From contig CAICTM010000038.1 in NCBI GenBank assembly GCA_903772945.1, forward strand, positions 1-64,000: a stretch of DNA of 64,000 nucleotides. The letters run 5' to 3'. The DNA comes from Seminavis robusta. Its lineage: Eukaryota > Bacillariophyta > Bacillariophyceae > Naviculales > Naviculaceae. Under the pieces are notes generated by a model. It ran no database searches. It had not been told where the DNA came from and was given only the letters and a program-made list of their open reading frames with translations. The translations under genes were made by a program, and so were the position numbers. Below are positions 55,262 through 64,000 of the stretch, in pieces (the stretch's first letter is position 1; every line of letters begins with the position of its first letter).

Positions 55262-56905
55262 ATGTTGTCGTTGCGTAGTGTGCTTAGCTTGGCCTTCATG
55301 GCTCTATTGGGCATGTCTGTGAATGGAGAACAACCCGTCTTGACAATCCATGGCAGCGGTACAACGAATCCCTCCAAATGCTATTGGCATATCATGGACA
55401 AGATGGAAGCTCGCGCCAAAGCTCCGTTGCACATGACGTACCGTGCCATTGGCTCTTCGTCGGGTCAAGCCGAGTTTACTCCGTCCGACCCCAAGCCATT
55501 GACGTACTTTGGATCGGGAGATATTCCCTTGAAATCCGATATCTACGATGGACTCTCGGCGACCGAAACGGTCCTCCAGTTGCCCGTCTTTGTCGGAGCC
55601 GTTTCCTTTTTTCATTCGGTGCCCAATACTCCCACACTCAATCTTACTGCGTGTACTCTAGCCAAAATCATGAATCGAGAAATCACCAACTGGGATCACG
55701 AAGAAATCAAATCCATCAATCCGGAACTCAAGGTGCCTTCGGGAGGTTTGGATATTCGAGTGGCTCGTAGAATTGATGGATCTAGTTCTACTTCTGGAAT
55801 CACTGGGGTAAGTTATATATGCATAGTATATACATGTATTTGTATACTATGCTACCCATGCAACCTATTTATTATGCACTAATATCATTATCTTGTCATT
55901 TCTCTTTTGTCATTGCAGTACTTGGCCAAGGCGTGTGATACTGTATGGCCCGCGGACAAGACCGGCTCCAAGATTGACTGGGCTCCTGGCACGCTGGAAT
56001 GCCAGGGATCCGGTGGAGTCGTCGACTGCATTACCGAACAACCCGGCACTATTGGCTATTTGGATGCCGGACACGGACATGGCGCTGGATTGGAAGAAAT
56101 TTACGTCCAAAATAGTTTTGGAACCAAATTGACCACCACACAATCCGCCCGTCAAGGAGGCATTGCCGGTGCCGCCGATGTCGATGGATTGTTGCCCGAT
56201 AAGGCATCCGACGATTTCAGTAGTGTCTCGCTCCTCAACCAACCGGGTGAATTCACGTGGCCCATTGCCGCCATGACATATGTCTATGTGCGTCAGGATT
56301 TGAGGTTTATTGAAACACCACAGGAACAGGCACTCCTCAAGGCATTCCTCCAATCGCTCTATGATGATTCCTACGTCCAGCAGTGCGTCGATGCCTACGA
56401 GTTCTCCAAGGTTGATGGACGCGCCTTGAATATCTCCTTGGCGGCCATTGATTCCTTGATTCTCAACGAGACTGCAGAACCCTTTGTCTTTGAACAAGAT
56501 ACCGAATTGTTGAATGCCACGGGAGATTGGTACATTTCTGCCAAACGCAAATCCGCCGCCGAAGTCGAAATCGATGTCTTGACCACTGCCAACCAACAGC
56601 TTCAGTCTCAAGTCACCGAGTTGGAACGGGTCGTTCAGCAAGCCATGTTGGCCATTAACACGTTGGAGGGAAGTGCTACTACGAGCAACGGTTCGGGCGG
56701 CAGTCCCACATTGGTCGAAACCAATGAAGCACAGACTGGAGCCGGCTCGTCGGAAGAAGAACAAAACAACCAGATTGCCGCCGCTCTCGCCATGAGTATC
56801 ATTTCTATCATTCTCAGTGGCATTATGCTCGCCGTTGTCTGTGTCCGAACCACCGTCGGAAAACACGACAGTGGTGCCACTCAAAATGGCGGCATGCATG
56901 CCTGA
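55262..56905 (+). CDS. membrane-anchored PstS-like phosphate-binding protein
   Basis: Two exons, 55262-55807 and 55919-56905 (111-nt intron, phase 0), about 510 residues. A signal peptide (SVLSLAFMALLGMSVNG) is followed by a type II periplasmic-binding fold of the PstS class: HGSGTTNPS (phosphate-binding loop near 30), SSSGQAEF, FGSGDIPL, the DGSSSTSG loop (about 173, the R-x-D-G-S-G-T equivalent) and GTIGYLDAGHG. The tail has a coiled coil (about 403-425), a low-complexity linker and one membrane helix at about 469-492 (IAAALAMSIISIILSGIML) with a short cytosolic end. Bacterial relatives capture phosphate for ABC import. Here the protein would sit on the cell surface or an endomembrane with its binding domain outside; a role in phosphate scavenging or sensing is inferred. 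The longer frame upstream (from 54920) is not part of the gene. Confidence 0.87.
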
Positions 56906-58039
56906 GTTAGCAGCAGTAAGGAATGAGTGTGGCCACGGCGTGATTGTCTCAATAATAACGGAAAAAAGGAAGAAAATGTGATGGAAATTGTGTGGAGGAT
57001 GTTGGGTGATGGAATGATCAAAAAGAGTGGTGGTGGTGGAAAGACAATTACGACAATAGCAGATGCTTTCTCTTTTGGAACAAGCATTCATCGACGATCG
57101 CTCCACGAGTCTGTCAGGTGGTATGGTGGCAACGAAGTACATGTATTTCGTTGAACAAGTGTGTTGACAATCACCACAATCTATCGCTAGCCAAGCTGAC
57201 GACGACCAGGTCTGCTCGCTCGCTGGCTAGCTAGCAGGAACACGGGATCCTGTGAGATGATTCCCCACTCGTGAAGAGGGATGGCTCTCGCGAATGGAAG
57301 CCGGAATTGTTACACCACAGAGATTCGCAGTGTATCCTGCGTGGTACCGTACTACCATGGGCCGTGAGATGTTCATGCACGCTTGCATCATTGCATTGCA
57401 TGCATGGACATTACGCCACGGACATGACCCTTGTCAACACACCAAACAACCTACCTACTACACTATACGCACAACACAGAACAGACAGACCGTGGAGAGA
57501 ACTCGTCGTTGAATGTCAGATAAAAATGATGGAGAATGCCGATTCGCAGACAAAAAAGTCTCACGTCAGCGTTTAGGTTTCATCAGATCAAGTCTGGAAT
57601 GACAAGAGAGCTCTGCTTGAGCAACGTGGCTCGAAAACAAAATGGATATGGTTTGTTTGTGCAAGAAAGAAAAATTAGTAAGTAAGTGTGTGAAAAGAAA
57701 GGATAGTAAGTAAAACAAGGCTTCTTGGCTTGATTTAGATTAAATATAAGTCAAGTTACCGTAGGACTCCATTGTATTGCATGTCGGCAGGGTAGCTAGA
57801 TTCGCTCTGTACCGGTAGTTGCCTACGAAGACTACTCGAACTTTCTTTGGCACTCGGTGAATAGGGGTGGGGGTAGATATGGATCCCAACCTCATGATCA
57901 TTGAAGAACCGAGCCAAAATAGAAGCACCGATCTCCTACATTACGCTCACTTCAACGATAGGAGTTCCAGGAATTCTACTAGTACCGGTACTATATCGAC
58001 TGATTATATTACATGCATGCTATATTGCCATGCTTGCTT
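56906..58039. other. spacer, no gene seen
   Basis: Shared 3' flank of the PstS-like gene and the convergent PAP2-type gene. No repeat or RNA gene is recognised. Confidence 0.6.
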
Positions 58040-59238
58040 CTATTCTTCTTTTGGCTTCCCTGCGTCCACTGCCTTTTCACTCTTGGCAGTGGCAATCAGC
58101 TCCTCCAGCTCCTCTAGTTTCCCCTCCATTGCCAACCGTACTGTAGGCTCTGCAAATACCTCTTCCTGGTCCTTGACGTTCAAGAGAGCTTCTTTGACAT
58201 CTTCCCTCTTCATCAACATTGACATTCTGGCTTCCGTTCGTGTCTCGTCCACACCAATCGCATACTCACTATGGATCAAAGCAATACAAGAAAGCAAGCA
58301 ATTGTGAGCCCATGGAATGCTACTAATGGCATCACATCACGGCACAGTAGGGAACATGAGTTGAGTGGAGCAACTTACAAGGCTTCGGTGGCGGATGCGG
58401 GCATGTGCTTCTCAATGCTGTCGTCTCCACGTGAGAAATGTCTTCCAAGTCTTCCTGCCGGCTTTGAGATGGAGACCGCCATGTACCAGCCGATGATAAT
58501 ATCAATGGAGTAATGTCCTCGAGTGGCCAAGAGTCGTACAATTTGCAAAGCGTTGACAACATGAAAGAAAATAGCGAGCTTTTTGTATCCTTTGAGGTAC
58601 ATGTGATTGGCAGTAATGACCAGGGTTGCCACATGGCCTGAAAAGAAGGACACAAAGGGGTTGATTTCCGTTGCCAAGGCTGGATCACCGCATTCTTTGG
58701 TGAGGCACTGTGCAATGTCTGGAAAGTCGTAGTTGGACATGAGGTAGCTATCATCGGGTGGCAGGTATGTGAACCATCCACAGAGTGACCGAAGTACCGA
58801 AATTGCCAGATATCTAAAAACGGGCTCATAGTCTCCAACCCACAATGTTTGGTGGACAAAGTAGATGCCTGGAGGGACCACTCCCAGGACGGTATTGAGA
58901 AAGGCAAAGAAGTCGTTCCAGCCTCGGTTGGCTTTCAAAAAGTTGTGCATGGAACTCGTCAGGATGTACCCGGTATCAATAATTCCTCGTTTGTCATCCA
59001 CATAGGCCGAGGATCCTTCCCCACGGAATTCAGCCTCACCAGCATGAAGTTCCATCCAACTCAGGACGCTAGCAGCAATCAGACCCAGAGCAATAAAAGT
59101 TGTGTCACGAACCACAATGTCTCGCTGATGCTGCCTTTCTTCGGAAGATGCTTTCCTCTCAATGCGGACCGGGCCTTTCGTCGTGGGGGGAACAGAGTCC
59201 GAGGTTTTAGTCTTGTCGGTAGCTGCGCTTGCACTCAT
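58040..59238 (-). CDS. PAP2-type phosphatidylcholine:diacylglycerol cholinephosphotransferase-like protein
   Basis: Two exons, 58379-59238 and 58040-58268 (110-nt intron, GTAAGT donor, phase 2), about 362 residues. The first 40 residues are polar, followed by about six hydrophobic segments (FIALGLIAASVLSW, FFAFLNTVLGVVPPGIYF, LAISVLRSLCGWFTYLP and others). The SFFSGHVATL motif (Ser200-Gly-His202) and GHYSID (His242, Asp246) form the His-His-Asp set of the PAP2_C class, which includes plant ROD1/PDCT and sphingomyelin synthases. YLMSNYDFPD before the motif resembles the ROD1 lead-in, so PDCT-like head-group exchange between phosphatidylcholine and diacylglycerol is my preferred reading; sphingolipid head-group transfer is the alternative. 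The C-terminal 75 residues are charged and helical (KLEELEELIATAKSEK) and probably cytosolic. It is expected in the endoplasmic reticulum or Golgi. Confidence 0.8.
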
Positions 59239-60930
59239 CTTTAGTTACTGTCTGTAGTGAGATATTAGTAGATTTGGCTGTGGGTCTTGATTTTGTTTGT
59301 TTGTGTTTTTGGATCTTATCGTTTGGATTTGTGGCTCCAGAATAGCTTGCTTGGAAAATAGCTTGCTTGAAAAACCAAAGATATGAGGATGTGTGCATGC
59401 ATTATTGTTGCTGCCACTTCAACCTAGCAAAAGTTCTCATTTGCTTTCCAGAACAACACCTGTCATGGCATCTGCTGGCATCGAGACGGATCCACATCGA
59501 TCGCGAGAGGTGCACGTATCGGTCCGCAGCTGTCCTTTTGTTTTGTGGCGAGGATCTTTGGTGGCTGGGAGGGCACCTGTCTGTCAGTATCCAGAGCATT
59601 TCCTCTCGAGTTCGAAGCCTTGCAATCTTCAGGGTCTGTCACCGGGAATGGTACCAATGGCCAACCTTTGATATGGCAGACTTGCCGGACGTCGTGTCGA
59701 TGACAAGTAATCGCCCTGGTAATTTGCACCCCTCCTCGATTGCTTATCACTCATTCGATGCCTTGATAGTGAGGCTTGGAACTCTCCCACAGAAGTATAG
59801 CTTCCTCTTCCTGTTGGAACTTGATGTCTAGTCCCTCTTCCGGTTGACAACACATCTCCGCGGTATCACTCCTGCCTGTAGGCTCGTACGACCGTTTGGT
59901 TTCGTTACAGCAAGTACCCTAAGTCTTGCTCTTGGTGGACGCCTCGCTCACCGTCTTTGCCAGCTTCGTCTTCCTGTAGCTGATTTTCGTATCAGCATTG
60001 CGCCTGCAGTCGTACGATAGCTGTTTCGCAGAATCGCACAAAAGTCTTCACAGTTTGCTCCCTGCTCACTCCTGTGAGTTAATTGGATGTTCTTGCTCCG
60101 GAGTTCAGCTCACTCCTGGAGTCTTCGTGGTGCTGCTTGCTTCCTTGTAGCAGACCTCTGCAATAGTACCGTAGTAGATGGGTCTACTGCTTGAGGCTTC
60201 ATGGGCTGGTATACGAGTCCCTTTTGGATTGGGATCTTGCTATCCTTCACGATATCTGGATCCGTGTCAATGGACTTCTGTAGCGCGATCGGGCGCCTGA
60301 TGCACTCAATCGATCGTAACTCAATCAGTTTCTTTTGCATGGAGACCCTTTCAAGCATGGAACTTGTTCAGTCAAGCCTCCTCTTCTTCATCCGGTATGC
60401 TTACTTCGTCCTGGTTCCGGTTGGAAATTGATCGCTCGATCGCTCCGAGTCAGTCTGTGAGCGAGGAGGCAAAATTCGCGATTTCGCGTCGCCTCGATCA
60501 TGTCCCAGATCCCCAAACGGTTCACAACGCAGCAAACTGTTGCTCCATTATTGACCTTGTTGCGTGGCATTCGAGGATCAAAGGGATGCAAAGGTTGCTG
60601 GAAATATTCTCCGTTGCTCCTTCCAATTCGTAAGGCGTCGCGGAACATGTTCGTGTGCTCGGGCTCGAATAGAAATCTTGTGTGTAGTAGTGAGTCACCA
60701 AAAATGGCATCCACAATAACGTGGCGCTATTGTAAGCTACAAAACTGTTAGCTGCTTGCAAATTGGATTCTGAGCAGCACACGAAAAGACGAAAATCTAC
60801 GCGTATCATCGTCATCCCATCATGGCTTGCAAGGATTACTATATTTGGACACTGCGCTGTGTCCATGGCAACCGCCACTTCCAGAGTGCAGGCCCCGTCA
60901 CAGGTGTGGTTTAAAGGCCATGTAACTTGA
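59239..60930. other. spacer with unrecognised frames
   Basis: Minus-strand frames at 60388-60714 (GDSLLHTRFLFEPEHTNMFR) and 60522-61034 overlap each other and look like decayed protein sequence, but match no family I know. 59367-59831 on the plus strand is similarly unassigned. No gene is supported. Confidence 0.45.
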
Positions 60931-61335
60931 TTATTTTGTCTTTGATATTTCATACTGAATGGCCGATCGCGTCCCTGGTTCCACCACCGTCTTGAGCAAC
61001 GCCAAGAACTCTTTGTGCGCATCAGAGGCATCATAAGTCTCGTAATCTTTCTGGCATTTGAAACTGGCCGACCAACAGATGCCTCGATTCTTGCCGGCGG
61101 GGTGATTCTGACCTCCTTTCAACAAGAGATCGATTCCCAACTCGTAATCCTGAATTTCTGGAATCTTGTCCGGGAGTGCCAGGAGACCTTGCTGGATCTG
61201 TTTGCGCTGTGCTTTGGTAGCTTCCTTTTTGAGGCTGAACAGGACCACATGCTTGACGGGTTTGGCCGCCGTCGCCACCTGTACAATCAGGCACAACAGC
61301 AGCAACAATAAAGATGGGGGCTTGATGAGAATCAT
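60931..61335 (-). CDS. secreted Dabb (stress-responsive alpha/beta-barrel) protein
   Basis: A single frame; I chose the ATG at 61335 (MILIKPPSLLLLLLCLIVQV), which gives a clean signal peptide and about 134 residues, over a frame start at 61488. The mature part begins KPVKHVVLFSLKKEAT, the first strand of a Dabb ferredoxin-like domain (His in KHVVLF is typical). It continues with IPEIQDYELGIDL, GICWSASFKCQKDYETY and AHKEFLALLKTVVEPG, ending YEISKTK. Dabb domains dimerise; some act in polyketide cyclisation or oxidation, others are only known as stress-induced. The specific role here is unknown. Secretion is unusual for the family. Confidence 0.82.
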   Translation of the reverse strand: MILIKPPSLLLLLLCLIVQVATAAKPVKHVVLFSLKKEATKAQRKQIQQGLLALPDKIPEIQDYELGIDLLLKGGQNHPAGKNRGICWSASFKCQKDYETYDASDAHKEFLALLKTVVEPGTRSAIQYEISKTK

Positions 61336-61680
61336 GATGATGGCGTTGTTTTTCTGCAGAAAAAAGTGAAGATTCGATTCTGGAATCGCCAATGTTTCAG
61401 ACAAGACGTACAATCCTGGTAATTTGGAATGCCATGGGTATCCCACGTGTAAAGCCAGCAATATAACAACCAAGGTTGCTATCTTCACGCTGATGGAGGT
61501 GCACGTTGGCTGGAGTGAGATCCTTCGATCTAGCTAGATCGGTCCTGTTGTCGGTCCGTTAGTCATGCCTGAAATATCTTTTTATTGCCATTCAATTTCT
61601 TTTTATTGCTGTTTTGGGTTTGTGGCACAGCGGCATCAACACAAAAATGGTTTCAAAAGAGTAAATAGTGTCCTGGTACC

Positions 61681-63280
61681 ATGAGAGACGACAAGCCCAC
61701 ACTATCTCTGGTAGTGATTGGCCATGTGGATGCTGGTGAGTAAATTAGATAAAGAAAGAGGGAGAGCAGCAATGGGGTATCACTCAAGATTTAGTTCTTC
61801 AGGCACTCACTAGTATTTTCCCGTCTACTTCATTATTGCCACAACAGGCAAGTCCACCACCATTGGCCATTTGATTTATAAATGTGGAGGTAAGCTATCG
61901 ACTGGATAGAAAATACTAGCTGTGGCTGAGTGTGTATCCTCAAAGTCCAACCTGCCTTGACTATATATCAGGTATTAGCGAAAAGCAAATTGAACAGTAC
62001 GAAAAGGAAGCAGCCGAACTCGGCAAGGGATCTTTCAAATATGCCTGGGTATTGGACAATCTCAAGACAGAGCGAGAACGAGGGATTACCATTGACATTT
62101 CCCAGTGGAAAGTGCAAACAAGCACCTACAATTTTTCCATTATTGATTGCCCAGGCCACCGGGGTAAGTGCCGTTCGTTCATGGTGCGAACTTCATGTAG
62201 TAAATGATACTGAAGGTCTCATTGGATACCCGTTGTTCCATGCCATTGCAAGACTTTATCAAGAACATGATCACAGGAACCTCCATGGCGGATGTGGCCT
62301 TGCTATTGGTGGATGCCAGTGAAGAAGGCTATCAAGCTGGATTTCATCAAGATGGACAGACACGAGAACATGCTCTCTTGGCATACACACTGGGTGTCAA
62401 GCAAATGATTGTGGCTTGCAACAAAATGGACGACAAGACAGTCAATTACAGTGAAGAACGATTTCAAAAGATCAAGGATGAAATCTGCGTCTATTTGAAA
62501 AAGGTAGGATACAAACCCATGGCAATCCCATTCATACCCATTTCGGGATGGGAAGGCGATAATATGGTCGAAAAATCCAACAATATGCCATGGTACCACG
62601 GTCCGACTCTGTTGGAAGCACTCAACAATGTCACACCACCCAAACGATCTATTGAAAAACCACTCCGTATACCCATACAAGACGTTTACAAAATTGGTGG
62701 CATTGGAACTGTGCCTGTTGGAAGGGTGGAAACGGGAGTGGTACGGCCAGGGATCAAAGCCATGTTTGCACCAGTGGGTCTCACGGCCGAAATCCAATCC
62801 GTGGAAATGCACCATGAACAACTACCAGAAGCTTTCCCAGGTGACAACGTTGGTTTCAATGTCAACAAATTGGCAGTGCGAGACCTGCGACGAGGATATG
62901 TCGCTTCGGATGCCAATAATCAACCTGCCAGTGCTGTCAAGTCATTTGAGGCACAAGTGATTGTCATGAATCACCCTGGCAAAATCTACAATGGCTACTG
63001 CCCTGTTGTGGACTGCCACACGGCCCATGTTGCTTGCAAATTTGTCCACATTAAGGAAAAGAATGACCGAAGGTCTGGCAAGGTCGTGGAAGCAGATCCC
63101 GAATACATAGAAGCGGGTGACGCTGCCTTGGTGGTAATGGAACCAATTCGGCCAATGTGTGTGGAAGCCTTCAGTGATTTCCCTCCTTTGGGACGGTTTG
63201 CCATTCGAGATATGCGACGAACCGTGGCCGTGGGAGTGATCAAGAGTGTCACCAAAGAAGAACCACCCTCCAAGTTTTGA
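61681..63280 (+). CDS. divergent translation elongation factor 1-alpha (eEF1A) paralogue
   Basis: Four exons: 61681-61735, 61848-61889, 61972-62163 and 62253-63280, with introns of 112, 82 and 89 nt, all phase 1; about 438 residues. GTPase motifs are intact: GHVDAGKST (14-22), the RERGITID switch, DCPGHRDF, NKMD and SGW. Domains 2 and 3 keep [15 protein letters not shown] and [10 protein letters not shown]. The eEF1A-type [14 protein letters not shown] excludes HBS1 and eRF3. Divergent points: VDAGK where eEF1A has VDSGK, shortened spacing before TLLEAL, a very short N-terminus ([10 protein letters not shown]), and loss of the Lys-rich tail (ends EEPPSKF). It would carry aminoacyl-tRNA if functional. 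Divergent eEF1A genes of this kind are known to coexist with EFL in some diatoms and may have another role. Confidence 0.88.
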
Positions 63281-64000
63281 ATATGTGATGACGACCCCAC
63301 CGAGCCCAGGCCCCCAAATTGGCGTTCGATTCACTTAAGCCGCCCCCTGTCAGCTTTCGTATACGAATAATCCGACTGTAGGCCCTATTTTGCCGAAGCT
63401 AGTAGCACCAACGCAAGTACCAGTAGACCGGAAACGCAAACGGGTCGTAGACAGCTTTCGTCAACCTTCACCGCTTGAGCTTCGACGAACTCTGACTGGT
63501 TTGACGGACTGGTCCTTCCTTGGTACTACCTAGTAGGAAACGCTTCGACTATACCTTGCTGCAGGTGGTTGTCTTCCGCTGAAACGTAGGTGGACTTGAA
63601 CCGTCCCGTCCTTGCGACCTTTCTTCGTCGTAGTTCTGTTCGTCCTGCTGGTTCACGACGAAGGCTGAGGCTTGAGCCCTTGATGGGCTGACCAACGAAG
63701 TGGGGCGTCCGGGGTCAAGGGCCTGCGACAGCGAAGCCCCCGTTTGGGATGCGTGCTGGTGCGTTTGTCGTGCAACCGTCCTCAGAGGAATCGTTGGGAC
63801 AATCAGCGGCTGGAAGAGCATCTTCACCAGGGTCATTGCCAGGATCACGATCTTCCAGAGTAATGTAACAATAAACTGAGCCTTCCGATCCGAGAGCCAA
63901 GGTCCTCGTGAGGGTCTGCCTTATTCCCGTGCACCGGTACCGTACGGTGCGTGCTGTCCCAAAAGCTGCTGGCCAAAGATCATTTATCCCACCACGACAA
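63281..64000. other. 3' spacer, no gene seen
   Basis: The 3' flank of the eEF1A paralogue. A 99-codon minus-strand frame at 63549-63848 has no recognisable domain. Nothing else is supported before the window ends. Confidence 0.5.

Noticed and set aside
55910-57142. A 410-codon minus-strand frame
   Set aside because: It lies antisense to exon 2 of the PstS-like gene, has no recognisable domain, and arises from the codon bias of the real gene.
60388-61034. A minus-strand gene next to the Dabb gene
   Set aside because: Overlapping frames look protein-like but match nothing I know, and no consistent exon structure could be found.

Overview
The window looks like nuclear DNA of a diatom, most likely a raphid pennate such as Seminavis (inference from gene content, not from a database match). 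Protein-coding genes are separated by wide spacers and cut by short GT-AG introns of about 45 to 115 nt, usually with GTAAGT or GTGAGT donors. One gene carries a plastid-type N-terminus. A single-pass leucine-rich-repeat gene with a Gly-Thr-(Leu/Ile/Val)-Pro repeat style is present, a Copia-type LTR element sits inside it, and the spacers are dense in short palindromes (CTAGCTAG, TACCGGTA, GTACATGTAC).

Layout. 0.8-4.2 kb: two tandem PLAC8-type genes on the minus strand; the first carries two in-frame stops. A small terminal-inverted-repeat element lies between them. 5.4-17.0 kb: four dispersed members (A to D) of a gene family I do not recognise. They share a central CSF-x(4)-SI-type motif followed by spaced leucines and a C-terminal TFSRN-type tail, and are interleaved with a secreted DOMON/copper monooxygenase gene. 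19.7-22.7 kb: a cyclic-nucleotide phosphodiesterase with an unusual array of 11-residue repeats. 23.2-34.0 kb: the LRR gene, split by a 7.8-kb Copia-type element (fossil, many interruptions) flanked by a 5-bp target duplication. 34-37.7 kb: spacer with a weak RNA-polymerase-like remnant. 37.8-40.6 kb: a large secreted repeat protein with a duplicated Cys domain. 42.1-43.5 kb: an MgtE-type transporter. 45.3-46.7 kb: a coiled-coil protein. 47.4-48.4 kb: a plastid-type short-chain dehydrogenase relative with altered catalytic residues. 48.9-51.5 kb: a four-exon gene with a 29-nt microexon and a Cys/His domain. 55.3-56.9 kb: a membrane-anchored PstS-like phosphate-binding protein. 58.0-59.2 kb: a PAP2-type cholinephosphotransferase relative. 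60.9-61.3 kb: a secreted Dabb protein. 61.7-63.3 kb: a divergent eEF1A with three introns.

There is no operon-like organisation. Apart from the tandem PLAC8 pair and the A-D family, neighbouring genes have unrelated roles: lipid head-group exchange, phosphate binding, cyclic-nucleotide signalling, Mg transport and translation. The strongest candidates for something undescribed are the A-D family and the phosphodiesterase joined to a synuclein/perilipin-like 11-mer array. All exon joins were made by eye from splice signals, frame and paralogue comparison; no search was run.
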